Below are positions 11,832-22,050 of a stretch of 64,000 nt of DNA, one piece after another. Numbering within the stretch: the first letter of the stretch is position 1; each line of letters opens with the position of its first letter. Made by a program: the position numbers and the translations under genes. The stretch lies in assembly GCA_027627225.1 (NCBI GenBank), contig CM051024.1, forward strand, positions 79,552,704 through 79,616,703, read 5' to 3'. The notes below the pieces were generated by a model, which made no database searches, was not told the origin of the DNA, and was given only the letters and a program-made list of their open reading frames with translations. The DNA is from Congeria kusceri. Its lineage: Eukaryota; Mollusca; Bivalvia; Myida; Dreissenidae.

Positions 11832-14800
11832 TTATGTGTTATAAAGTATTATGTCATTATAAGAGATGTCTGTAAATGTTTTGACAAGGGACCAGTTTCT
11901 CAGTTCTTCATCTGTTTTTATTGTAGTTTTATATATTTCAAACGTTTGCTTCATACTATTTACAAGTCCATATTTAGATGGACTTCTGTTTTTCCTCTGG
12001 CAATGAAAGATATACCGTTTAATTTCAAGGCATACAATGTTTAAATCATTCATTTTTGAATTTGTAATTCCAAGTATTAATTCCTGACATGTCAACTGAA
12101 CATGTAAGCTTGGTCGACTTCTATGAATAATCTCGACAGCAAAATTAACAATTTCTTGGGTATATGGACAGTACCAGAACAAGTGCGTAATGTTTTCTAC
12201 TTCATTGTTACAGAATGTACATAGATTGTCAGCAGCAATTTTCATCTTGAACATAAGTGATTTTGTTCCCAATATTCTGTGTACTATTCTACATTGGAAC
12301 CATCTGATATATGTATCCTTAGTTAAATTGAATACAAGTGTATGTACGTTTTTCCAGTCAATATTAAAAAATTCTGAATTCCATTTTGTTTGACTAGTTG
12401 GAATGTCACTGTTTTGGATTAATATTTTATAAATATGTTTTTCTTCTTTAGGGCTAGTTACTATTTTCTTTATGTAAGTTGGTAATATAGGTCCCTGAGT
12501 TTTATTGTAAAAATTTGGCAAATCTTCAAAATTTTCAATATATTTGCTTATTATGTTAATTAATCCATGGTACAATAGGAAATTTACATTTGTTCCGACA
12601 TGTAAATCCAAAACTTCTTTAGGAATAAAACAATCTCTTTCTATCATAATATCTCTAACAAAACGAATACCTCTTTCATAGAGACTTTTAATATAAATGT
12701 GAATATTGTTTATTTTAAAATTATGATTATAAAATAGAGGCATATCCAGAATATCATCACTATTTATTATTGGCAGCTTTTCAATATACAATATATAGTT
12801 TTTCAGGACATCGAGCCAAAATTTATTTTTCAATTGTAGGCATATTTTCTCGGCATACATTTTACCAGTGTTAAAAAGTGTTTTAAAATCTATAAACGAT
12901 TTAACAAATGAATAACAATTTCCATCGCCTGACACTAATCTCTTCAACCAAATTATTTTCATGTATTTTTCAAACGAACATATATCTATCATATTTAACC
13001 CACCTTCGTTATATTCCTTAACAATTACAGTAGCTTTTATTTTGCTTGGTCCTGCCCAAATGAAGTCATAAAATTGTTGATTAATTTGTTTCATGGTGTC
13101 TATTCCTGGTGTTGGTAGTGTTACAAATAAATGATTAAGTAAAGGTAAAAGCAGTGATTTGACAATAGTTATCTTTCCCAGCGGTGTAATATTTCTACGA
13201 TTCCAATGACTTATTGAACTCTTAATACTTTCGATTTTGTTTTCAAAATTTTTCATTACCATGTTTTCTAAGTTAATATCAAACTCTATCCCAAGAACTT
13301 TAAAAGTAGTTGCTCCCCATCTCAGTTTGTATTTAGTTTTTATTGATCTAGTACTATACTTCATAGAGCCGATCCAAATTAAGTTAGTTTTTTCATAGTT
13401 TATGTTTAGTCCAGAGTATCTTGAGAATTCATGAAGCATGTCTAACGTATAATTAAGGGATGGTTCAGATCCGTCAAGAAATAAAGATGTGTCATCAGCA
13501 AATTGAGATATTTTATATTCTATGTCTTTAATTGTTATACCTTTTATTTCTTTGCTTTCCCTTATTTTAATAGCAAGAACTTCTGCACATATAATAAAAA
13601 TATAAGCGCTGATTGGGTCTCCTTGTCGACAACCCCTCTCTATACAGAAAGTGTTTGACAAGAATCCGTTTATTTGTATGGAGGCCATAGTATTATGCAA
13701 GAACATAGATATCCATTTTTGAAGCATTGGTCCGAAATTAAAAAAACTAATAGTTGTTTCTATAAACTGAAAAGACAAAGTATCGAATGCTTTTTCGAAA
13801 TCAATTGTCATTAGTAATCCAGGTAAATTATTATCTTCAGCATATTTCAAAATATCGTAAAGTAGTCTAGTGTTTTCACCGATAAATCGGCCTTTAATGA
13901 AACCAGTTTGATCTTTAGAGATTACAATATCGAGTACTTTTTTAAATCTATTTGCAATAGAACCTGATGCTAATTTGTAAACAACATTTAATAATGTTAA
14001 TGGTCGTAGATTTTTCAGATAACACCTCGGCTTGTTGTCTTTTGGAATGCAGGTTATAATTCCATGTTTTTGTGTTATAGACAAGGAGTTTGTAACAAAT
14101 GCATAATTTACACTTCTTACTACGAAATGACCTAACTTCTTCCAAAATACCTTAAAAAATTCAGCAGTAAATCCATCAGAGCCAGGACTTTTGTCATGTT
14201 TCATATTTTTAAGCGTTATTGTTACTTCTTCGATACTAAGCAGTCCTTCTAATGAATCAGATTGAACTTTATTTAATTTTGGTATATTAACATTAGCTAA
14301 ATCTGATTTTATATCATATTCAATTTCGTTGTCATTTCTTTTGTATAATGTTTTATAGAATGAAACAGCTTCATTTAGAATATCATTTTGCTCCTGCAAC
14401 TTTACACCATTTTCCAATTCAATAAAAGGTATCGACTTGTTTGTATAATGATTTGATTCAAGCGAGCAAAAATATTTAGAAGGTTTTTCCCCATCTTCTA
14501 TCCATTTAGCTCTAGCTCGAATAAGAGACCCTTTAAGTTTATTTTCCCTTACATTTTCTAATTCATTTTGAAGGTCAAGAAGTTGTTCTGAATTAGTAAC
14601 AGTTAATGATTTTTGAAGTATATCAATTTTTTTAATTAAATTAGATTCATGGTTTTTGTTCAGTTTAGCTTTATATGATGAGAATGATATAGTTTTTCCT
14701 CTAATTTCCATGAGTAATGTTTCCAGGAATAACTGGTCATTGATAACAAACTGTAAGTTGTTGTTGTCAATGTTTTCTATGTTTTCTATGTTGTAGATGG

Positions 14801-15635
14801 GAATACAATATTGTTGTTTAACATTTTCTATCAAAGTATTAATGCAGTTTAAATAGTCAATATCCTTTAACAGTGAATTGTTGAATTTCCAGAGCCCTTT
14901 ACCATGTGCTATATCCTCAAAACTTAGTTCTAAGTCAATAATTGAATGGTCTGATTTATAACATGAATCAATAGAAGATTTTATAATTTTAGAAGACAAA
15001 CTATTAGAAGTAAGGAAAAAATCAAGTCTAGCCTGCTGTAATGGTGTTAACCGTCTCCATGTATATTGTTGGGTAGTGCCGTTTAGATATCTGAAAGTAT
15101 CAATGATATTATTATCTCTAATAATAGATTGCAGTGTTTTTCTTGCATTTTTATTATTATTAATGGATGTATAATTTAGATAGTCCAAGTTAACGTCTAA
15201 TACACAATTAAAGTCTCCACATATAATATATTCGTCATTTTGAAAATCTATTATTTTTTTTAAGAGGTCTGTAAAAAAGATGGGTGTATCTTTATTAGGC
15301 CCGTATAATGTGCATAAGGTAAACCTGTTTGTCATATATGTCAAATCCAATAATAAGTAGTTACCACGAGAGTCATTTTCAATTTTATTTAATGTGATTG
15401 GTAAGTTTTTTCTAAACAAAATGCAAACACCTCTTGAATTTGAAAGCCCAAAACTAAAATAACATTCCCCGTCCCATTCTGAGTATATTTTATTTTTCAT
15501 ATCAGGAGTAAAATGACAGTCTTGGAGACAATAAATATGTCCTTGTTTTGATTTTAAAAAATCAAAGACATCTCTTCGTTTTTTACTGTTATTGAGACCC
15601 CTACAGTTGTATGACATTAATTTTAGATTATCCAT
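11832..15635 (-). CDS. LINE ORF2: endonuclease-reverse transcriptase, intact
   Basis: A single uninterrupted 1267-codon frame. Residues 1-235 form an APE-like endonuclease: SYNCRGL near 8-14, LYGPN near 110, GDFNCVLD near 138-145, ARLDFFLTS near 198-206 and SDHSIIDL near 228-235. Where the metal-binding Glu of L1 endonucleases usually stands (LQETH), this protein has LQDCH, a conservative change. Reverse transcriptase spans about 470-780: RPLTLLN, KDQTGFIKGRF, DFEKAFDTL, GCRQGDPIS and the catalytic FADD near 711-714. The C-terminus carries a CTFC...H...C zinc-knuckle-like motif near 1141-1158. Domain order and length fit the L1/Tx1 group. The protein would nick DNA and reverse transcribe its own RNA at the target. 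The stop lies ~350 bp before a T-run likely to be its tail. With no frame damage it is probably young. Confidence 0.95.
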   Translation of the reverse strand: MDNLKLMSYNCRGLNNSKKRRDVFDFLKSKQGHIYCLQDCHFTPDMKNKIYSEWDGECYFSFGLSNSRGVCILFRKNLPITLNKIENDSRGNYLLLDLTYMTNRFTLCTLYGPNKDTPIFFTDLLKKIIDFQNDEYIICGDFNCVLDVNLDYLNYTSINNNKNARKTLQSIIRDNNIIDTFRYLNGTTQQYTWRRLTPLQQARLDFFLTSNSLSSKIIKSSIDSCYKSDHSIIDLELSFEDIAHGKGLWKFNNSLLKDIDYLNCINTLIENVKQQYCIPIYNIENIENIDNNNLQFVINDQLFLETLLMEIRGKTISFSSYKAKLNKNHESNLIKKIDILQKSLTVTNSEQLLDLQNELENVRENKLKGSLIRARAKWIEDGEKPSKYFCSLESNHYTNKSIPFIELENGVKLQEQNDILNEAVSFYKTLYKRNDNEIEYDIKSDLANVNIPKLNKVQSDSLEGLLSIEEVTITLKNMKHDKSPGSDGFTAEFFKVFWKKLGHFVVRSVNYAFVTNSLSITQKHGIITCIPKDNKPRCYLKNLRPLTLLNVVYKLASGSIANRFKKVLDIVISKDQTGFIKGRFIGENTRLLYDILKYAEDNNLPGLLMTIDFEKAFDTLSFQFIETTISFFNFGPMLQKWISMFLHNTMASIQINGFLSNTFCIERGCRQGDPISAYIFIICAEVLAIKIRESKEIKGITIKDIEYKISQFADDTSLFLDGSEPSLNYTLDMLHEFSRYSGLNINYEKTNLIWIGSMKYSTRSIKTKYKLRWGATTFKVLGIEFDINLENMVMKNFENKIESIKSSISHWNRRNITPLGKITIVKSLLLPLLNHLFVTLPTPGIDTMKQINQQFYDFIWAGPSKIKATVIVKEYNEGGLNMIDICSFEKYMKIIWLKRLVSGDGNCYSFVKSFIDFKTLFNTGKMYAEKICLQLKNKFWLDVLKNYILYIEKLPIINSDDILDMPLFYNHNFKINNIHIYIKSLYERGIRFVRDIMIERDCFIPKEVLDLHVGTNVNFLLYHGLINIISKYIENFEDLPNFYNKTQGPILPTYIKKIVTSPKEEKHIYKILIQNSDIPTSQTKWNSEFFNIDWKNVHTLVFNLTKDTYIRWFQCRIVHRILGTKSLMFKMKIAADNLCTFCNNEVENITHLFWYCPYTQEIVNFAVEIIHRSRPSLHVQLTCQELILGITNSKMNDLNIVCLEIKRYIFHCQRKNRSPSKYGLVNSMKQTFEIYKTTIKTDEELRNWSLVKTFTDISYNDIILYNT

Positions 15636-17650
15636 TTAAATAACGGTATGATGAAAAAATGTGCCATTACATATATATTGTTAAACAGATATTTTGGTAG
15701 GAAATATACAACATTTCTATCTTTTAAATTCTGCATGTTATGATGCAAGTAATTCAGCAAATTAAACAAAAACATACAATGTAACAAGAACACAATGTAC
15801 AAAAGGAGGTTCAAGGTATGTGGAATGATTGTGGTTTCAATCAAACAATGAGTTTTATATACATCAAAATACATGATTTTACAACAGATATGGTTACAAT
15901 CAAACAATGAGTTTGACATACATCAACATACATGATTTCCCAACAGATATGGTAGCTTACATTCTATTGCATTAGTGGTGTATCACCTAATCACATCTGA
16001 TGGTGAACATAACATAAAATACTGAGATGAGACAAAAACACTTATTCTTAGATATAAAAACTGCTTACAAATGTATCGTATGAACTTAGATCATAAGTAA
16101 ATCAGTATTGAATATTTGCAAGCTATTTCTGTTCATATATAAATACCTAGAATTATATTGTAAAAGAATGTGTCCTCAAATATACGTGTAATAGGTTTCA
16201 CAAAATTATTGTAATAATGAGCCGCAAATGAGCAAAAGGTAGGTTATTTAATTTTTTAATCTCCATGATTCACAAAATAAGTAGCCTAACAACACAAATA
16301 CTTGAAGAAAACAGATTGTGACAGTCAGTTTCTTCTGCATGCTTTTCAAATATTTATCAATTTAATATTAACACAATACGCAATAATTTTGCAAGGAAAG
16401 CTTAAACTTATCAAAACATATTTATTTTCTTAAATCTGCAACCTTTACGCACGTTTATTACAAATACATATGTACTAACAATTATAAATAAAGAAACAAC
16501 ATTACCTTGATATAGTAAAAACATTTACATCAACTTCCATGTGTTGCAAATACCAATTACATTCATATCTAAGCTTAACAAATATGTATATAAGCAGATC
16601 ATTTAGTAGTGTAGTTATTTTATTACCCCTAACAAAGGAAGCGTAAAAATAAAGCAGTTTCAATAAAACATATACACATGCATGCAGCTTAAACCTTGTA
16701 AAGCATATATAGATAAACATACACAATTAGTATGAGTAGTTAAATTTTGTTCAAATAAAAATAGTACGGATGTTTAATTTTCTATAATAGTAGAACAGCA
16801 GCAAAATAATTTATACTACAATCATAATGTGTCTTATTTTACACATTAAGTTAAGATGAAAAAAGTAAATTTACTGTACGGCTGTGTTGATTTTGTGATA
16901 TATTTCCAATAAACAGTAGGTGACTTACATCCTGTAATAGATTATTAAAATGATAGTTTTACATTATAAGATAAACACTTCAGTATGCCTTATAATAATA
17001 ATGAAATACATATAACCATCTTTTCTAGCCATTGTATCACCTGTGTACAAACGTATAATTTGTTATATTTATTCAGTTGATTAATTTCTAAACACCGTTT
17101 TGGAAGTAGATAAGGACTTTAATCTGCATTAGGTATAATTAGATAAAGGCTATATGGGCATGCTAAAAATAGAAGTAAAAAAAAACTATAGTCATTCACC
17201 TGTGTACAAACGTATAATTTGTTCTATTTATTCAGTTGATTAATTTCTAAACACCGTTTTGGAAGTAAATAAGGACTTTAATTTTAATCTGCATTAGGTA
17301 TATTTAGATAAAGGCTATATGGGCATGCTAAAAATAGAAGTAAAAAAAAACTATAGTCATTTTTAGCATTTAACCAATTATATAGTTTTTATCTTTATTT
17401 ACATTTGGATGTGGGATCGATACTGTCGAATAATTAATTGGTGGCTTGCACCAATTTAGACTAAAATTGTTTTGTTTTTATTATGTATAAAAATATTATT
17501 GATATTTTTTTTTATTGCCCAAAAGTTTTATGATAGTTAAAGAAAATGGGTATAAGGGTTTTATACAAGTTTTATTAATACCTTTTTTCCAAAAGTTTTA
17601 TGGTAATTAAGGAAAATGGGTTGAGGGTTTTATCAATAATTTACAATTTC

Positions 17651-17683
<33 letters not shown>

Positions 17684-17805
17684 AAGTTCAACATGTAATA
17701 CATTTTAAGCACAAAATGAGTTTTTTTGTTTAAATATACTGTCATGAATAGTAGACAATTAGGAATATACCACTTTTGTTTGTAATGTTCATCCCTCCAT
17801 CCCTC
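15636..17805. repeat. AT-rich spacer between LINE ORFs with tandem duplications
   Basis: No coding sequence recognised. It holds a ~66-bp tandem pair at about 15,838-15,953 (CAATCAAACAATGAGTTT repeated), a ~160-bp tandem pair at 17,038-17,362 (CCTGTGTACAAACGTATAAT repeated, 159 bp apart), a ~72-bp pair at 17,518-17,650 (CCAAAAGTTTTATG repeated) and an A-run at 17,652-17,682. These suggest slippage or insertion events that widened the gap between ORF1 and ORF2. Confidence 0.75.
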
Positions 17806-18429
17806 CTAGTGGCCGCTCACGCCATTTCTTCTGTTCTGTCTGAAGTTTTTGATAACTTCGTTTACATTGTCATATATGTCAAATTTTATGCGTTCATCTG
17901 CGATAGTTTGTCCATATACTGCCCCATTGAAATACCATGCACTGTCAATATTTGGGTGCAGATAAAGTCTGTTGATAAGCCCCTGATTTGGTTTTGTGAC
18001 ATCATCAACCAGCTTGTATCCGTTGCTCTTCATTGGAGACCGTTTCCGCATGATGGCAGATTTTGCACTGTTGTTAAGCAGCTTGATGAGTACTGGGCGG
18101 ATCTGCCCCCTCTTGGTTGGGATACGGTGCATCGCCACTATATCAATCGGCTGAAGGTCAACCTCTGTGTGGGTCTTCAGGATTTCAGTCACAGTTTTTG
18201 CCAGTGATTTTTCATTTTCCTCTCTATTTTCTGGTACATTAAGGATTTTTATGTTATTCTTTCTTGAATATTGTTCGTTATAGTTAGCTTTTTTATGTGC
18301 TGTTTTGCTTAGTTCAGTAGTTTTATCGATTTGTTCTTGTAGTGATTTGTTGTTGGTGTCATTGTTGTTTTCAAGTTTTTGTATTTTCTCTTTTAGGTTT
18401 TTGTTGTCAAACAACAATTTGGTTTTCAT
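17806..18429 (-). CDS. LINE ORF1-like RNA-binding protein
   Basis: 207-residue frame. Residues 1-55 are Lys/Glu/Asn/Gln-rich with heptad-like leucines (a short coiled coil: NLKEKIQKLENNND). Then comes the sequence YNEQYSRKNNIKILNVPENR, the hallmark entry into the RRM-like domain of L1/Tx1 ORF1 proteins, and a MHRIPTKRGQIRPVLIKLLN block typical of the same domain (about 115-135). The C-terminus is Arg/Asn-rich. Such proteins coat LINE RNA and act as chaperones in the ribonucleoprotein. It lies 2.2 kb upstream of ORF2 on the same strand. The same frame continues upstream past one TGA (18,451-18,453 region) to about 18,600, so the annotated Met may be internal and the protein truncated. LINE ORF1 identity is solid; membership of the same copy as ORF2 is inferred. 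Confidence 0.8.
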   Translation of the reverse strand: MKTKLLFDNKNLKEKIQKLENNNDTNNKSLQEQIDKTTELSKTAHKKANYNEQYSRKNNIKILNVPENREENEKSLAKTVTEILKTHTEVDLQPIDIVAMHRIPTKRGQIRPVLIKLLNNSAKSAIMRKRSPMKSNGYKLVDDVTKPNQGLINRLYLHPNIDSAWYFNGAVYGQTIADERIKFDIYDNVNEVIKNFRQNRRNGVSGH

Positions 18430-18471
18430 GAAATAAACAGCAATTTCATTTTCTCAAAATATCAAACTTAC

Positions 18472-18572
18472 TTTATCAAGCTTGGACAAGTTGAAGTTTG
18501 ACAAAATGTTTTTTGCATCATTTCTGCTGAAGTTGTACTGCAGAATCAAATGCTCTTTCATAATCCCCATAC
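18472..18572 (-). other. Exon-like segment or upstream part of LINE ORF1
   Basis: On the - strand this 101-bp segment is preceded by a pyrimidine-rich acceptor (CCCCTTCTTCACACAG) and followed by a strong donor (GTAAGTTTGATA). It reads MGIMKEHLILQYNFSRNDAK then NILSNFNLSKLDK. However, the same frame runs into ORF1 at 18,429 with only one TGA between, so it may be the damaged N-terminal part of the LINE ORF1 rather than a host exon. I do not recognise the peptide. Confidence 0.35.
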
Positions 18573-18817
18573 CTGTGTGAAGAAGGGGATACATGTATGT
18601 ATTATATATCTGTAAAATCTGTTTTCAGCTATTTACAAATAAGCAATTAAAGGGACTATGTCAACCAGAAATTGGCTTCCTATTGCACTATAAATTATAT
18701 GATTTGATAGAAATACACTCTTTAAAGGCATGTGTATTAAATAAATAAATATAAAATAAAACACAATAAGATATTTGATAAAAACAAATTAGCAAAATAG
18801 CCTGAAAAAATGAAAAC

Positions 18818-18904
18818 CCCAAGTGGGTATCGAACTCAAGACTTACGAGTCATACAAAGAAATGACAGTAGCCAGCGCACCAACCAACTGCACTATCACG
18901 CTTG
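18818..18904 (-). repeat. tRNA-derived (SINE-like) module with A and B boxes
   Basis: On the - strand: an A-box-like TGGTTGGTGCGC, about 45 bp, then a B-box-like GAGTTCGATACCC. Pairing of a full cloverleaf acceptor stem is not evident, so this is a tRNA-derived promoter module rather than a functional tRNA gene. Part of it is also present in the short MITE at 24.6 kb (GACAGTAGACAGCGC). Confidence 0.6.
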
Positions 18905-19409
18905 GTAAGGAATCGTTTGTAAACCATGGTTATACATAATGCTCACAACTCTGATGTCAAAACATAAACAGAAAAAGGGCCCAACAAACAAAACCCATAA
19001 TATTAATTGATTTTATCTCAGAATGCGTACACTCTTTTCCCATTATATATATACCCTGTTTTAACCGTTATTATATGCCAGTATTAATATCTAAATTTCA
19101 GATTTTTAAAAAGAAATTACCCCCTTGATGACACAGATTGGCAATTTTCAAAATGTTTTTCATAGATCCCAAAAACGAAAAATACATTATATATAAACTA
19201 GCAAAATAACACTACAGACAAAGAAATATATTGGAAATACAGTGTCTTTTATGAAAAATCATCATTTAAAATGGCTAAAATTATAGTTTTGTGAAAAATC
19301 AACTTGAAATGACTAATATTATAAAGCGTTTGTAACGCTTTTTGTCGGTATTTTTGAAAACGTGTACCACTTACATAGCAATTAGCGTTAAACATTCACC
19401 TCAATGATC

Positions 19410-19484
19410 GGCAGTCGAATAGCCGAGTGGCTACAGTGAGAGGTTTTTGATCCTGGCGGACGTGGTTTGAGTCCCGTCCAGGGC
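19410..19484 (+). repeat. tRNA-like module (type II arm) inside the MITE
   Basis: Reads like a Ser/Leu-type tRNA: A box TAGCCGAGTGGCTA, and B box GGTTTGAGTCCC followed by CGTCCAGGG. The expected acceptor-stem complement is weak and the variable region is odd, so I call it tRNA-derived. It faces outward relative to the module at 18.8 kb. Confidence 0.55.
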
Positions 19485-19918
19485 AATTTTTATTTATTTA
19501 TTTTCTTGATATACTATTTGTTTTTGGTCAATCCAACATCGTTAGTTTAAATTGCAGTTAAGACGTTAAGTGACATTTTTCAAAAATACGAAAATGTGTG
19601 AACAAGTCCCTTTAAAAGAAATATATTTTCATGCTATTGCAACTACTGGTATTTGGCCAGTCTACTGCAGGTAAGATTAACATCATATGTTAGCGCTACC
19701 AGTAGCCAAAATAGCCATTGGCTACAAAACTTTATAATTGGCTACAAAAAATTATATTTGGCTACTAAAATTTTTGGAAAACATTTAAACATGAACCATA
19801 TTTTCTGAAAATATTTCTAAATAATGGGTTTTCTTTGCAAAATCAATTTTTTTGGCTTAATTTAAAATGTATAGCAGGTTGACCAATTATGTATAATGTC
19901 ATTAATTAAGATATTTTT

Positions 19919-20148
19919 GAGTTTTACAGAAGATCATGTTAGAATCGAAATAATTGACAGGTTAGCGTTGGTTATTGCAGTAATAACCAAAAGTTTGGAG
20001 TTTTGATGTGAAGCAATTAAACCACGAGGGCAGTAGCCCGAGTGGTTTGATAACAAGCATCGGAACGACAAACTGTTAGTTATTACCGTATTAACCACCC
20101 CTAACCTGTAAATTGTTTGGATTCCAACACGATCTTCTGTAAAATTCT
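19919..20148. mobile_element. Foldback MITE with ~70-bp arms
   Basis: The left arm (19,919-19,987, GAGTTTTACAGAAGATC...GGTTATTGCAGTAATAAC) and the right arm (20,078-20,148, the near-complete reverse complement) form a long stem. The loop holds a second perfect hairpin at 20,019-20,048, AAACCAC GA GGGC / GCCC GA GTGGTTT. Arm identity is high, so the element looks recent. Target duplication not determined. Confidence 0.82.
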
Positions 20149-21129
20149 TCTGTAATTTTAAAGGTTATGAATGAAAACTATAGCCTATAATAGGAATGTA
20201 TACTCCACAAAAGTACATTCACATGCGTTTCAGTTATGTCAATAAACCATAACAATTCAAAATGACGTCAGCTTCACTGATACACATTGAGCGAATGGCG
20301 TTTTACTTGTTGATAAATACTGTGAAAATATTATGCACCTGCATTTTACGGAACGCTTTTTAATTACCGGAACTATTTTCAAAACATAAGGCCTCGCCAA
20401 TAATTTGTTGCAGAATAACCCATGGTTTATTTTATTCTTTATCTATGGAAAATTAGCGACGTGGCCGTGTTGTGTTAAGATAAAATATAACGCGATTAAT
20501 CACACTAATGAATTTGCTGTTTATTTCTTGTGTAATTAAATATTTTAATATTGATTATAGCGATAAATAAGAACATGATAATTAATGCAAGGCATATAAA
20601 AATGAAATATAGGATGTATATTTTGTGTGTGAGATTGCTTAAGCTAATTCATACATTTATACTTCAGAACTCAAATGCATGAAATTTATTGTTCCCATTA
20701 GTGAAATTATTCCAACATTCAATTAATTGCCATATGGTGTACGTTGTAATACATAATGCAACTTCAACAAAAGCAACTACATTGTTTTCCTACTGATAAC
20801 CCATGCTTTATTTGCACAAAGATTACACGTACAAAACAACACCCACATTTTGAAACAGTTGTGATAGTGAAGTTACATTTTTTAAATAGTCGCGAAAATA
20901 CATGAGAATAGAGATATATTTACTTTAATTCTGATTTAAAGTGCAATTATGATTATTAAGTTATGAAAAAAAAAATTCCCAAGTGCAAAACACATATTTA
21001 TTTACTTGATATTTAAGGAATGCAAACTGCATTGCGCTCCTCGAAAGAAAATCTGCAATTGACAAAACAATATGGCGGCCGTGAAAACTGCCTTGAAGTG
21101 GTCATAGAAGCACACATCAGACTTACCGA
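20149..21129. other. Unassigned AT-rich sequence
   Basis: No gene or clear repeat seen between the foldback element and the CATATG minisatellite. Confidence 0.35.
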
Positions 21130-22050
21130 TATGGACATGTTTGCTGGGTCCCATATGGACTTGCTAGTTAGGAACCCATATGGTCTCTCTTGCTGGGACC
21201 CATATGGGCTTGCTATTGGTGACCCATCTAGGCCTGCTTTTTGGGGGCCCATATGGGCTTTCTTGCTGGGACCCATATGGGTTTGCTTTTGGGTGACGCA
21301 TATCTAGGCTTTCATGCTGGGACCCATATTGGCTTGTTTGCGTGGGTCCTACCCTGGACTGATAAGGGCATAACAATGTATGTGGGACCCTCACGGAACC
21401 CATGTGGTTAATCAGCCCAGTTATAGCCAATATTGGGTTCCCATAGGCTGGCTTGCCGGGACGCATACGAGCTTACTTGCTATGGCCTCTATTAATGGGA
21501 CCCGTATTGTGTTTAATGTTGGGCTAGTTTGTTGGAGACCCATACGGGTCTTTTTGCGGGGACCTATATGGGCTTGCTTGTTTGGTACCCATATGGGCGG
21601 TCCTGCTGGGACCCATATGATATTGCTGTTGTTCACCCATATGGGCTTGCTTGTTGGGGACCCATATGGGCTTTCTTTCTGGGACCCATATGGAATAACT
21701 TGTTGGGGACCTATTTAGGCTTATTTTGCTGGGACCCATATGGGCTTTCTTGTTGTGCGCCCAATTGGGCTTTCTTGCTGGGACCCATGTGGGCTGTTTT
21801 GATGGGACACATATTGGGCTGTTTTGAAGGGACCCATATCGGCTTGCCTGTTGGGAACCCAAATGGGGATGCTCTTTGTGACCCATATGGGCTGGTTTGT
21901 TGGGGACCCATACGGGCCTTCTTGCTGGACCTATATGGGTTTGCTTGTTTGGTATCCATATGGGCTCTCCTGCTGGGACCCATATGATATTGCTGTTGTT
22001 GACTCATATGGACTTGCTTGTTTGGGACCCATATTGACTTTCTTGCCGGG
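21130..22050. repeat. CATATG-centred ~25-bp minisatellite
   Basis: About 36 units of roughly 24-27 bp around GGGACCCATATGGGCTTGCT, each with the palindrome CCCATATGGG. A higher-order repeat of about 367 bp is visible: GCTGGGACCCATATGATATT occurs near 21,605 and again near 21,971. The unit lacks stops in most frames, so long frames (95-152 codons) exist on both strands, reading DPYG-rich on + and GSQQ/GPSK/PYGS-rich on -. No start-site or splice evidence supports either being a protein. Confidence 0.92.

Larger units (their letters stand above)
11442..18572 (-). mobile_element. Putative near-full-length L1/Tx1-like LINE
   Basis: Proposed extent on the - strand: ORF1 (17,806-18,429, perhaps extending upstream to about 18,572), a 2.2-kb AT-rich interval, ORF2 (11,832-15,635), a short 3' UTR and a T-run tail at 11,442-11,476. 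The ORF1-to-ORF2 gap is unusually long for this group and contains tandem duplications and an A-run, so either insertions have enlarged it or ORF1 belongs to another copy. The 5' limit is no further than the MITE beginning at 18,651. Confidence 0.55.
18651..19611. mobile_element. TTAA-flanked MITE, long copy with two tRNA-like modules
   Basis: 961-bp element with inverted termini AGGGACTATGTCAAC and GTGAACAAGTCCCT, flanked on both sides by TTAA (18,647-18,650 and 19,612-19,615), the target signature of piggyBac-type transposases. It contains two tRNA-like segments pointing outward: 18,818-18,904 on the - strand and 19,410-19,484 on the + strand. No transposase frame. A shorter relative is at 24,509-24,797. 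Confidence 0.85.

Noticed and set aside
17776..18207. 143-codon + strand frame
   Set aside because: Antisense shadow of LINE ORF1, which has recognisable motifs on the - strand.
19410..19484. Functional tRNA gene
   Set aside because: A and B boxes are present but acceptor pairing is poor, and it lies inside a TTAA MITE; treated as tRNA-derived.
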